A stretch of DNA of 5,041 nt from an uncultured Chthoniobacterales bacterium (GTDB taxonomy: Bacteria; Verrucomicrobiota; Verrucomicrobiia; Chthoniobacterales; UBA10450), in the NCBI GenBank assembly GCA_955652155.1, contig CATPAT010000029.1:1-5041 (forward strand), in the 5' to 3' direction. How positions within the stretch are numbered: the stretch's first letter is position 1; each line of letters opens with the position of its first letter. The translations under genes were made by a program, and so were the position numbers. The notes below the pieces were generated by a model. The model worked only from the letters and a program-made list of their open reading frames with translations, had not been told where the DNA came from and searched no databases. This document shows, piece by piece, positions 1 to 5,040 of this stretch.

Positions 1-157
1 GAAGGAGCGTGCTTTTCCCGCAACCGCTTCCGCCCATGATCACGAGTGTCTCGCCGCGGCGAACATTGAAAGAAATGTCGTTGATCACCGTGCGATCTCC
101 GAATTTCCGGACAAGATCGGTAACTTCGATGACCGGTGAGTCGGTGGGCGCTGTCAT
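1..157 (-). CDS. mlaF: MlaF-type ABC transporter ATP-binding protein, N-terminal part (cut by window edge)
   Basis: Only the first 52 codons are visible, starting at the ATG whose complement is at 155-157. The protein opens MTAPTDSPVIEVTDLVRKFG, the usual first strand of an ABC ATPase, and reaches a Walker A motif GGSGCGKST at residues 42-50 before the window ends. ABC ATPases of this family bind and hydrolyse ATP on the cytoplasmic face of the inner membrane. The MlaF assignment rests on the upstream MlaE permease, because the Mla system pairs MlaE with MlaF to move phospholipids between inner and outer membranes. The ATPase fold is certain from sequence, while the Mla subtype is inferred from context. 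There is no clear Shine-Dalgarno sequence: the bases just before the ATG belong to the GAATGACGAA repeat block. Translation may therefore depend on weak initiation or on coupling to the upstream gene. Confidence 0.88.
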   Translation of the reverse strand, partial: MTAPTDSPVIEVTDLVRKFGDRTVINDISFNVRRGETLVIMGGSGCGKSTLL

Positions 158-163
158 GAGAAC

Positions 164-219
164 AATGACGAATGACGAATGCAGAATGACGAAAACAATG
201 TCGAAGCTCGAATGACGAA
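164..219. repeat. GAATGACGAA repeat block, mlaF-proximal end of the four-helix-bundle cassette
   Basis: Four exact copies of AATGACGAA lie on the plus strand at 164-172, 171-179, 185-193 and 211-219. An 8 bp direct repeat CGAAGCTC also occurs at 202-209 and 216-223. The block fills nearly all the space between the four-helix-bundle stop codon (222-224) and the mlaF start (157). The same unit occurs in inverted orientation at 649-675 and again in this orientation at 1469-1477, so this is an interspersed repeat family rather than a local tandem accident. Confidence 0.85.
203..219. repeat. Left arm of a perfect 17 bp inverted repeat
   Basis: GAAGCTCGAATGACGAA at 203-219 is the exact reverse complement of 667-683. 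The match stops at 17 bp, since both flanking bases mismatch. On the transcript this is the 3' arm and begins two bases after the four-helix-bundle stop codon. Together the arms could pair into a long stem with the gene in the loop. Confidence 0.9.
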
Positions 220-221
220 GC

Positions 222-626
222 TCATGCCTTGCTCCTCCAGATCTTCGAGAAAATTAGATGTAGTTCTCGCGCCTCTCTCCAGAGCTTGCAAGCTTCGGGC
301 TTGAGGACGGGGACTGCCCGAACAATCATTCGTAGGAAGTGTTTTGTTTCGCGCGCTTCCTTTTTGCAGGTACCGATATTCTTGAGAAATTCTTTCTTCG
401 ATACCGCATCATCGGCTTCGACATAGTTCGCGCCAACGCTGGTCGCCGCTCCGACAAGTTGGCCAATCAATCGATTAGTGACGGCGTGTTGCGGGATTGT
501 CTTCGCGAAATCGATTACCGCTTCACCAAATCGTGCCGTGCGTTCCTCCAAATCGTAAACACGCTTTGTTCCCGGTTCTTCGCGAACCGACGGCATTTCG
601 CCATCGTCCCAGAATGAATCCGTCAT
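222..626 (-). CDS. Four-helix-bundle protein (23S rRNA intervening-sequence protein family)
   Basis: The protein is about 134 residues from the ATG at 626. Its body has the hallmarks of the four-helix-bundle family first seen in 23S rRNA intervening sequences (PF05635/TIGR02436): RVYDLEERTARFGEAV, then LVGAATSVGANYVEADDAVS, then KKEARETKHFLRMIVRA, ending in LHLIFSKIWRSKA. The molecular function of this family is not established. Related folds bind nucleic acid or reverse transcriptase, such as Avd in diversity-generating retroelements. The frame stays open upstream, with ATGs at 656, 674 and 698; the last overlaps the mlaE stop as ATGA. I prefer 626 because a GAGAG stretch precedes it and because the residues before it are translated repeat (ENDEARMTNDKG-like), but 698 cannot be excluded. 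The gene lies between mlaE and mlaF inside inverted repeats, suggesting insertion. Confidence 0.88.
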   Translation of the reverse strand: MTDSFWDDGEMPSVREEPGTKRVYDLEERTARFGEAVIDFAKTIPQHAVTNRLIGQLVGAATSVGANYVEADDAVSKKEFLKNIGTCKKEARETKHFLRMIVRAVPVLKPEACKLWREARELHLIFSKIWRSKA

Positions 627-627
627 G

Positions 628-637
628 GAGAGCTCTC
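628..637. other. 10 bp palindrome overlapping the ribosome-binding region of the four-helix-bundle gene
   Basis: GAGAGCTCTC is a perfect palindrome just upstream of the preferred ATG at 626. On the minus strand its GAGAG half is the only purine stretch at about Shine-Dalgarno distance. A related CCGAGCTCT occurs at the end of the solo repeat block near 1488-1496, so the palindrome may belong to the repeat family rather than being an operator. Confidence 0.35.
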
Positions 638-648
638 GGTCTTCGGAT

Positions 649-690
649 TTCGTCATTCCTTTGTCATTCGTCATTCGAGCTTCATCATTC
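649..690. repeat. GAATGACGAA repeat block, mlaE-proximal end of the cassette (inverted)
   Basis: Read on the minus strand, this block has exact AATGACGAA units at 675-667 and 657-649. Degenerate units GAATGACAA (669-661) and GAATGATGAA (690-681) also lie here. It is in opposite orientation to the 164-219 block and starts five bases past the mlaE stop codon. The frame of the four-helix-bundle gene runs open through it, so it encodes amino acids if translation starts at 698, 674 or 656. Confidence 0.85.
667..683. repeat. Right arm of the perfect 17 bp inverted repeat
   Basis: TTCGTCATTCGAGCTTC at 667-683 is the exact reverse complement of 203-219. On the transcript it is the 5' arm. The outer span of the two arms is 481 bp and encloses the whole four-helix-bundle reading frame if translation begins at 656 or 626. 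Confidence 0.9.
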
Positions 691-694
691 TCTT

Positions 695-1438
695 TCATGC
701 TCCAAAGAAAAAGATTCCGGTGAGGATCGCGTTCGTAACGAGCATTGCGAGCAACGCCTGCACGACCGACGAGGTAGTGGCTTGTCCGACGCCTTCCGCG
801 CCGCCTTCGACGTGCAGTCCGGCGTTGCACGCGATCGTGATCACGATCCAGGCAAAGACCCCACTTTTGATCATTCCTGAATACAAATCCCAGGTGTCAG
901 CGCTTTCGAGTGCACGCATGATGTAGCCGGCGGTGTTGAAATTAAGCGCGAATCGGCACACCGCCCAGCCTCCAAGCACGCCGATGTAGTTTCCGAAAAT
1001 CGTCAACGCCGGCAGCATGACAAGCATGGCGAGGAAGCGGGGCACGACCAGATATCGAACCGGGTTGATTGCCATTACTTCCAACGCCTCGATTTCCTCC
1101 GAGACTTTCATCGTTCCAAGTTCCGCGGCGACGGCGGAACCGCTCCGACCAATCACTATGACCGCGATTAGAACCGGGCCCATCTCGCGTAAGATAGACA
1201 ACATCACGAGATCGGGAACATAAATTTCGGCGCCCATTTGCTGAAGTGAGTGCGCGGCCTGCATCGCGAGCGTCACGCCGATGCTGAAAGCCGTCAACGC
1301 GACCATCGACGTTGCGCGCACACCGATGAAAACCATTTGCCGAAAAATTTGGGAGACACTAAAAAACTGGCCGGTAAAAGGCGCGACGAACACCCAGTAA
1401 AGCAAACTCAGATTCAGGCGCAGATAATTTTTTAACAT
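695..1438 (-). CDS. mlaE: MlaE-type ABC transporter permease
   Basis: This 247-residue, strongly hydrophobic protein matches the MlaE permease family (PF02405), whose members are usually about 250-260 residues. In Gram-negative bacteria MlaE is the inner-membrane core of the Mla phospholipid transporter and works with the MlaF ATPase and a substrate-binding MlaD. Two signatures are clear. GRSGSAVAAELGTMKVSEEI leads into EALEVMAINP at roughly residues 97-127. Near the C-terminus, EGGAEGVGQATTSSVV occupies about 211-226, followed by a last membrane helix ending IFFFGA. I chose the ATG at 1438 (MLKNYLRLN). The frame extends to a TTG at 1459, but that part is a piece of GAATGACAA repeat. No strong Shine-Dalgarno sequence is visible. 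The TGA stop overlaps an ATG as ATGA (695-698), where the four-helix-bundle cassette begins. No MlaD gene lies in the window. Confidence 0.93.
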   Translation of the reverse strand: MLKNYLRLNLSLLYWVFVAPFTGQFFSVSQIFRQMVFIGVRATSMVALTAFSIGVTLAMQAAHSLQQMGAEIYVPDLVMLSILREMGPVLIAVIVIGRSGSAVAAELGTMKVSEEIEALEVMAINPVRYLVVPRFLAMLVMLPALTIFGNYIGVLGGWAVCRFALNFNTAGYIMRALESADTWDLYSGMIKSGVFAWIVITIACNAGLHVEGGAEGVGQATTSSVVQALLAMLVTNAILTGIFFFGA

Positions 1439-1450
1439 CCGGGCGGGCCA

Positions 1451-1496
1451 GAATGACAAGGCGTGCGGAATGACGAAAGCCGAAAATCCGAGCTCT
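1451..1496. repeat. Solo GAATGACGAA-family repeat upstream of mlaE
   Basis: GAATGACAAG at 1451-1460 is followed by GGAATGACGAAAGCCGAAAA and then a CCGAGCTCT tail. This closely parallels the cassette end at 690-630 read on the minus strand, where GAATGACAAAG, GGAATGACGAAATCCGAA and CCGAGAGCTCT occur in the same order. No four-helix-bundle gene accompanies this copy. It fills much of the 96 bp between the unknown gene's stop (1535) and the mlaE ATG, so it forms the mlaE leader. Confidence 0.7.
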
Positions 1497-1534
1497 GCAC
1501 AACGAGTCTTCGACCGAATCGCCTCTTAACAGAA

Positions 1535-2056
1535 TTAGATCAGCCCGCGTTTGCGAAAGTCGCCGATGTTGCCGCCGCTGGAGCGCTCGATCATGTCGAT
1601 GGTAAATTTTAGCAGGCAAACCTCCCAGGCTTCGTCGACGCCTTGGATGATGGCGCTGAGCGGTTCGTCGCGATGCTGAACATGCGACTTCGTTTTCTCA
1701 ATCACCGATTCGATAGGGTCGCGAAACATCTTTTCAGTCACTTCGGTCTTCCGAAACTGAAATCCATAGCGGAGCACGGCAATGTTGTGCGCGTGCTCGC
1801 GCAACTGATCGACATAGCGCTGCGCTTTCTCGCCAAACCCTTCGAGCAACAGCCGACTGAAATGTTCGGGCGTCAGAATCTGGGGACGGTCGGCGTGAAT
1901 TTTTCCATCGCGGACCCGGACTTCGTTAACGCGGTCCATCAGCTCCGAGATCAGATAAAAACGAAAGCTGGTCGTGCCGAAGGTGGCGATCTTCTGCTCG
2001 GGCGCGAGGATCACCTGGGTGTTTTCGATCGCGTACTGGAAATCGTCTTCCTTCAT
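1535..2056 (-). CDS. Conserved-looking soluble protein of unknown function
   Basis: I do not recognise a named family. The reading frame encodes 173 residues from ATG 2056 to TAA 1535. The protein looks soluble: there is no signal peptide or membrane segment, charged residues are spread evenly, and there is a single Cys at residue 147. The N-terminal part (about 1-60) looks like beta strands, with QVILAPEQKIATFGTTSFRF. The rest is probably helical, including FSRLLLEGFGEKAQRYVDQL (66-85) and the segment from about 105 to 158. It starts 37 bp after the rarD-like stop and ends 96 bp before mlaE, so it could be co-transcribed with either. A plus-strand frame overlaps it, but this strand is favoured by its fit to the gap between clear genes and its ordinary protein composition. 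A function cannot be stated. Confidence 0.75.
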   Translation of the reverse strand: MKEDDFQYAIENTQVILAPEQKIATFGTTSFRFYLISELMDRVNEVRVRDGKIHADRPQILTPEHFSRLLLEGFGEKAQRYVDQLREHAHNIAVLRYGFQFRKTEVTEKMFRDPIESVIEKTKSHVQHRDEPLSAIIQGVDEAWEVCLLKFTIDMIERSSGGNIGDFRKRGLI

Positions 2057-2093
2057 TGTTCGACGGCCTAATCTAGGGAGGCGCGCGGTTCTT

Positions 2094-3047
2094 TCAATCG
2101 AGCGCCGAAGCTTCGAGGGCGCAGGTCGCGATCGCGCGAACGCGGCTGGAGCGCCAGCGCAGGACGGCCTCGCCGGTGAAAAGGGCGAGGGCGAGCCAGA
2201 TCAAAACGAATGTGACCAAGTATCCACGCGTAAATGGTTCATGATAAAGGAATACGCCGAGAAAGAACGAACCGATCGGAGAAAGATACTGGAGGAAGCC
2301 GATGGTAATGAGGCGAAGATGTCGGGTGGCGTAGCCGAACCAGAAGAGCGGAACGGCGGTCACGACCCCGGTGCTGATGAGCAACATCGACAACGGCCAG
2401 CCGGCACGGGCAAACATGAGCGTGCCCGATCGCTGAAGATACACGAGAAAAACCAGAGCGAATGGAACGAGCAGGATCGTTTCGATGAACAAACCGGGAA
2501 TGGCGGCGGTGCCCGATTGTTTTCGGAGCAATCCGTAAAGGCCGAAGGTGATGCAGAGCAATACTGCGATCCAGGGGAAGCGGCCATAACCGAACGTGAG
2601 ATTCAAAACTCCGAGCGCGGCGAGCAAGACCGACGCGAACTGCAACTTCGTGAGACGTTCGCGCAGAAAGACTGCGCCGAAGAGAACGTTCATCAGCGGG
2701 GTCATGAAATAACCCAGAGCGGTTTCGACGACGCGGCCGGTGTTCACCGCGTAAATGAACAGAAACCAATTCGAGGCGATGGCCAGACCGCCGGTCAGAC
2801 AATAAATTCGCGCACGAGGCGAACGCGCGTCGGCGATTAGTTCAGGCCAGCGCCGCTGCCAACTCAGCACGATTGAGAGAAAGATTGTGGTCCAGACAAA
2901 TCGATGCGCGAGAATTTCGGTGGCCGGAACAGCGGCGAGAAGTTTCCAGTAAATCGGAATAAAACCCCAGGTGGTGAAGGCGGCGATTCCGGCAATGAGA
3001 CCGTACGTTTCCTGCGACTCGGCGGAATTCTTTCGCAACATGGGCAT
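2094..3047 (-). CDS. rarD: RarD-type EamA-family transporter
   Basis: This 317-residue polytopic membrane protein belongs to the drug/metabolite transporter superfamily and most resembles RarD. About ten hydrophobic segments form two EamA repeats. Recognisable RarD-like blocks are WGFIPIYWKLL (27-37), EILAHRFVWT (44-53), ALGYFMTPLMNVLFGAVFLR (110-129), FGLYGLLRK (168-176), and ATRHLRLITIGFLQYLSPIG (240-259) followed by LYHEP (267-271). RarD was named for a link to chloramphenicol sensitivity in older work, but its real substrate is not firmly known, so the symbol marks the family only. The ATG at 3047 is followed by another at 3041, and neither has a strong Shine-Dalgarno sequence. The C-terminus carries a basic cytoplasmic tail (RWRSSRVRA). 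The gene follows a 149 bp leader and precedes the unknown gene by 37 bp. Confidence 0.92.
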   Translation of the reverse strand: MPMLRKNSAESQETYGLIAGIAAFTTWGFIPIYWKLLAAVPATEILAHRFVWTTIFLSIVLSWQRRWPELIADARSPRARIYCLTGGLAIASNWFLFIYAVNTGRVVETALGYFMTPLMNVLFGAVFLRERLTKLQFASVLLAALGVLNLTFGYGRFPWIAVLLCITFGLYGLLRKQSGTAAIPGLFIETILLVPFALVFLVYLQRSGTLMFARAGWPLSMLLISTGVVTAVPLFWFGYATRHLRLITIGFLQYLSPIGSFFLGVFLYHEPFTRGYLVTFVLIWLALALFTGEAVLRWRSSRVRAIATCALEASALD

Positions 3048-3087
3048 TGCGCTGTTCTATTTCACGGAAGGGACATGCGAGCAAGGT

Positions 3088-3101
3088 GGATCGGCCGATC
3101 C
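3088..3101. promoter_or_regulatory. Perfect 14 bp palindrome in the rarD leader, possible operator
   Basis: GGATCGGCCGATCC is perfectly self-complementary and lies 41 bp upstream of the rarD-like start, a position where a repressor or activator site could act. The surrounding 3048-3196 region holds no gene. No regulator gene is nearby and I see no second copy, so the operator role is only a suggestion. Confidence 0.3.
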
Positions 3102-3196
3102 GCGGGCGATGCCGATTCAACTCGGCTTCGCCGACATTTTTAACATCGAGGTCCGAGCCGGACTGGCTTTACTGCTCGATCCACCCAGGTGGGCCG

Positions 3197-3793
3197 TTAC
3201 TTTGCCGCGACCTGCGTCACGAGCGAGAGAAATGCAGCGTAACCCTCATGCTCCATGCTGTCGGTCGGGACAAAGCGCAACGCCGCCGAATTGACCGCGT
3301 AGCGCTGTCCGGTTGGCGATGTTGAATCGACAACCAGATGTCCAAGATGCGCATCGCTGTGCTTGGCTCGCACTTCGATGCGATGCATGTCGTAAGAATT
3401 ATCGTCCTTTTCGACGATTGAATCTTTCGAAATCGGTTTTGAAAAAGTCGGACGCCCGGTCCCACCGTCGAACTTGTCGACCGAACAAAAGAGCGGTTCA
3501 CCACTGATGACGTCGACGTAGATCCCAGGTCGCACGTTGTTCCAATACTCGTTTTGAAATGCCGTTTCGGTGCCGTTCTCGCGGGTGACATGATATTGGT
3601 CCGGTTTCAGGCGCGATCGCAGATCAGAATTGCTCGGGACGGGCCGATTGGGATCAAACCCGGTTTCGCTGGTCAGAGCATGCGACGCGAAAACCAGATA
3701 AAGGACTCCCGCAATTAAAGCCACAGCGACGCCGCATCCGATGCACATGCTAACTCGCGACGTGTCGTCGCCGGTGATTCGAGTGCTGTTCAT
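3197..3793 (-). CDS. Membrane-anchored MsrB-fold pseudoenzyme, copy 1 (catalytic Cys lost)
   Basis: This 198-residue protein has one membrane helix at about residues 16-36, then a full SelR/MsrB domain from about 55 (DLRSRLKPDQYHVTRENGTE) to the end. MsrB normally reduces methionine-R-sulfoxide using a Cys in RYC(I/V)NSAALRF. Here that motif reads RYAVNSAALRF, with Ala166. The probable recycling Cys is Asn73, and the GWPSF Trp is Arg114 (GTGRPTF). His149, His152 and Asn168 of the pocket remain. Reductase activity is therefore unlikely by the known mechanism. The domain should face the periplasm, inferred from the N-terminal anchor. It has its own cysteines at 17, 20 and 103. I chose ATG 3793 over 3811 because a GAGG lies about seven bases upstream. 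It follows copy 2 by 45 bp across a hairpin. Substrate binding, scaffolding or a new redox role are all possible. Confidence 0.9.
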   Translation of the reverse strand: MNSTRITGDDTSRVSMCIGCGVAVALIAGVLYLVFASHALTSETGFDPNRPVPSNSDLRSRLKPDQYHVTRENGTETAFQNEYWNNVRPGIYVDVISGEPLFCSVDKFDGGTGRPTFSKPISKDSIVEKDDNSYDMHRIEVRAKHSDAHLGHLVVDSTSPTGQRYAVNSAALRFVPTDSMEHEGYAAFLSLVTQVAAK

Positions 3794-3820
3794 CTGGTCG
3801 CCTCGCCTCATCAGTGAAGC

Positions 3821-3852
3821 AAAAAAGAGAGACTTACGTCACTCTCTTTTTT
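3821..3852. terminator. Bidirectional intrinsic-terminator-like hairpin between MsrB-like copies 2 and 1
   Basis: AAAAAAGAGAG (3821-3831) pairs perfectly with CTCTCTTTTTT (3842-3852) around a 10-base loop. On either strand the stem ends in six T residues, as in an intrinsic terminator, although the stem is AT-rich. The copy 2 stop codon (3841-3839) lies in the loop, and its last codons (K-R-E) form the stem arm. Only 27 bases separate the T run from the copy 1 start, so copy 1 probably depends on read-through. Confidence 0.6.
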
Positions 3853-4429
3853 CGAATGGGTGAAGATATTCCGCGTAGCCTTCGGCTTCCATTTTTTCCA
3901 CCGGGACAAAACGCATCGCGGCGGAGTTGACGGCATAGCGCTCGCCGGTCGGTGAGGCGGGGTCTTTGAAGAGATGGCCGAGGTGCGAATTGCTTAACTT
4001 GGAGCGGACTTCCGTCCGCTGCATATCATGAGAAGCGTCGGCTTGCTGAAAGACGGAATCCGGCGAGATCGGTTTGGTAAATGTTGGTCGTCCGGTTCCG
4101 CCATCGAATTTGTCGAGCGAGCTAAAGAGCGGATCGTTGGTGATAACATCGACGTAGATGCCGGGACGATTGTTGTCCCAATATTCGTTTCGAAAAGCGG
4201 TCTCGGTTTCGTTTTGCCGGGTGACGCGATACTGGTCCTCGCTCAATTTTGATTTCAGAACCGAATCGCTCGGAACTGCTTTGAGATAATTGTAATTGCC
4301 GGCCTTCTTTTTCTCCGCCTGAGTGCTGCTGTAATGAATAAACCCGGCCATGACTCCAATGGCCGCGAGCAGCCCGAGCCATAAGCTCAAATGCGCTGAG
4401 CGCTTCGAAGGATGATGGATCCGATTCAT
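3839..4429 (-). CDS. Membrane-anchored MsrB-fold pseudoenzyme, copy 2 (catalytic Cys lost)
   Basis: This 196-residue protein starts with a short basic stretch (MNRIHHPSKRSAH), one hydrophobic helix at about 14-31, a charged linker (EKKKAGNYNY) and a complete MsrB domain. The domain aligns with its neighbours without gaps through NEYWDNNRPGIYVDV and FDGGTGRPTFTKPI. The catalytic Cys position is Ala166 (RYAVNSAAMRF), the probable recycling Cys is Asn73 (TRQNETE) and the pocket Trp is Arg114. His149, His152 and Asn168 are kept. There is no Cys anywhere in the protein, so thiol-based MsrB chemistry is excluded. I chose ATG 4429; the frame extends to a TTG at 4489, but the extra 20 residues precede the anchor and look non-genic. 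No clear Shine-Dalgarno sequence is seen. It lies 131 bp after the active msrB and 45 bp before copy 1. Confidence 0.9.
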   Translation of the reverse strand: MNRIHHPSKRSAHLSLWLGLLAAIGVMAGFIHYSSTQAEKKKAGNYNYLKAVPSDSVLKSKLSEDQYRVTRQNETETAFRNEYWDNNRPGIYVDVITNDPLFSSLDKFDGGTGRPTFTKPISPDSVFQQADASHDMQRTEVRSKLSNSHLGHLFKDPASPTGERYAVNSAAMRFVPVEKMEAEGYAEYLHPFEKRE

Positions 4430-4534
4430 GCTAAAATTTCGCTGATTCGACTGGGAGTCCTTAAGATTTGACGAGCCGAAGCCCGCCAATCATCAAACTT
4501 TCTTAAGTGAATCGCAGCCGAACCCAAAGATGGT

Positions 4535-4551
4535 CTGACCGAAATGGTCAG
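4535..4551. other. Small hairpin after the active msrB stop codon
   Basis: CTGACC and GGTCAG pair perfectly around a GAAAT loop, nine bases past the copy 3 stop codon on the minus strand. No T run follows, so a classical intrinsic terminator is doubtful; it could protect the 3' end or be chance. The rest of the 131 bp gap to copy 2 holds no gene. CTTAAG occurs twice there (4460-4465, 4502-4507), with no convincing promoter. Confidence 0.3.
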
Positions 4552-4560
4552 CCGCAGCAA

Positions 4561-5040
4561 TTATTTCTTTTCGTTTTCGAAGAGCGGCAAATATTGGCCG
4601 TAGCCTTCTTCTTTGAGTTTTTCGACCGGAATGAAACGCAACGCGGCTGAGTTAATGCAATAGCGCTGGCCGCCTTTATCACTCGGACCGTCGTCAAAAA
4701 TGTGACCCAGATGCGAGTCGCTCTTGCTGCTGCGGACTTCGGTCCGTTCCATGCCGAGCGTGCGATCCGATTTTTGAGCGACGTTCTTGTTGTCGATCGG
4801 TTTGGTAAAGCTGGGCCAGCCAGAGCCGCTGTCGAATTTATCGAGCGACGTAAACAACGGCTCTCCGCTGACAACATCGACATAAATTCCGGCGCGATGA
4901 TTGTCCCAATACTCATTTCGAAACGGCGGTTCGGTGCCGCATTGCTGGGTCACGTGATATTGCTCCGGCGTGAGCTTCTTTTTCAGCTCCTCGGAAGGCG
5001 GCTTGGTCGAAGTTTGATTGGTGGATGATGGAGTTGTCAT
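4561..5040 (-). CDS. msrB: Peptide-methionine (R)-S-oxide reductase MsrB, catalytically intact
   Basis: This 159-residue protein is a standard-length MsrB (SelR domain). It reduces methionine-R-sulfoxide in proteins back to methionine, repairing oxidative damage, with thioredoxin as the usual electron donor. The catalytic Cys is C128 in RYCINSAALRF. The pocket residues are W75 (GSGWPSF), H110 and H113 (SHLGHIF), R126 and N130. It lacks the four CxxC zinc cysteines of many MsrBs (YVDVVSGEPLF has none), so it is the zinc-free form. The usual recycling Cys of GCGWPSF is Ser73 here, and the only other Cys is C34 in TQQCGTEPPF. That position matches the alternative recycling Cys known in some MsrBs, as I recall for Xanthomonas. 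There is no signal peptide, so it is probably cytoplasmic. The ATG at 5040 is one base from the window edge; a longer N-terminus and the ribosome-binding site cannot be judged. Confidence 0.95.
   Translation of the reverse strand: MTTPSSTNQTSTKPPSEELKKKLTPEQYHVTQQCGTEPPFRNEYWDNHRAGIYVDVVSGEPLFTSLDKFDSGSGWPSFTKPIDNKNVAQKSDRTLGMERTEVRSSKSDSHLGHIFDDGPSDKGGQRYCINSAALRFIPVEKLKEEGYGQYLPLFENEKK

Noticed and set aside
164..219. CRISPR-like array
   Set aside because: The units are about 9 bp, overlapping or irregularly spaced, with no spacers of constant length and no cas genes.
203..683. Diversity-generating retroelement with an Avd-like protein
   Set aside because: No reverse transcriptase, template repeat or variable repeat is visible. 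The protein matches the intervening-sequence protein branch more closely.
1436..1459. TTG start seven codons upstream of the mlaE ATG
   Set aside because: The extension is encoded by a GAATGACAA repeat and lacks a ribosome-binding site. The ATG at 1438 fits the MlaE family length.
1643..2071. Plus-strand 142-codon frame opposite the unknown gene
   Set aside because: It competes with the minus-strand frame, but all clear genes here are on the minus strand and the minus frame fits the gap between them. I could not exclude it fully.
2239..2802. Minus-strand 187-codon frame inside the RarD-like gene
   Set aside because: It is an out-of-frame shadow rich in Arg, Ser and His with no motif, fully inside a well-supported gene.
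1974..2840. Long plus-strand frame of 288 codons (GTG start) opposite the RarD-like gene
   Set aside because: Its highly charged, Glu/Arg/Gln-rich product is what the complement of hydrophobic membrane codons gives. The minus-strand frame has clear RarD motifs.
3122..3140. TCGGC-TTC-GCCGA hairpin followed by a T run on the plus strand
   Set aside because: It would terminate plus-strand transcription, but no plus-strand gene exists here. The stem is only 5 bp and on the coding strand no T run follows.
3181..3192. CCACC-CA-GGTGG inverted repeat after the copy 1 stop codon
   Set aside because: The loop is two bases and no T run follows, so it is too small to call a terminator.
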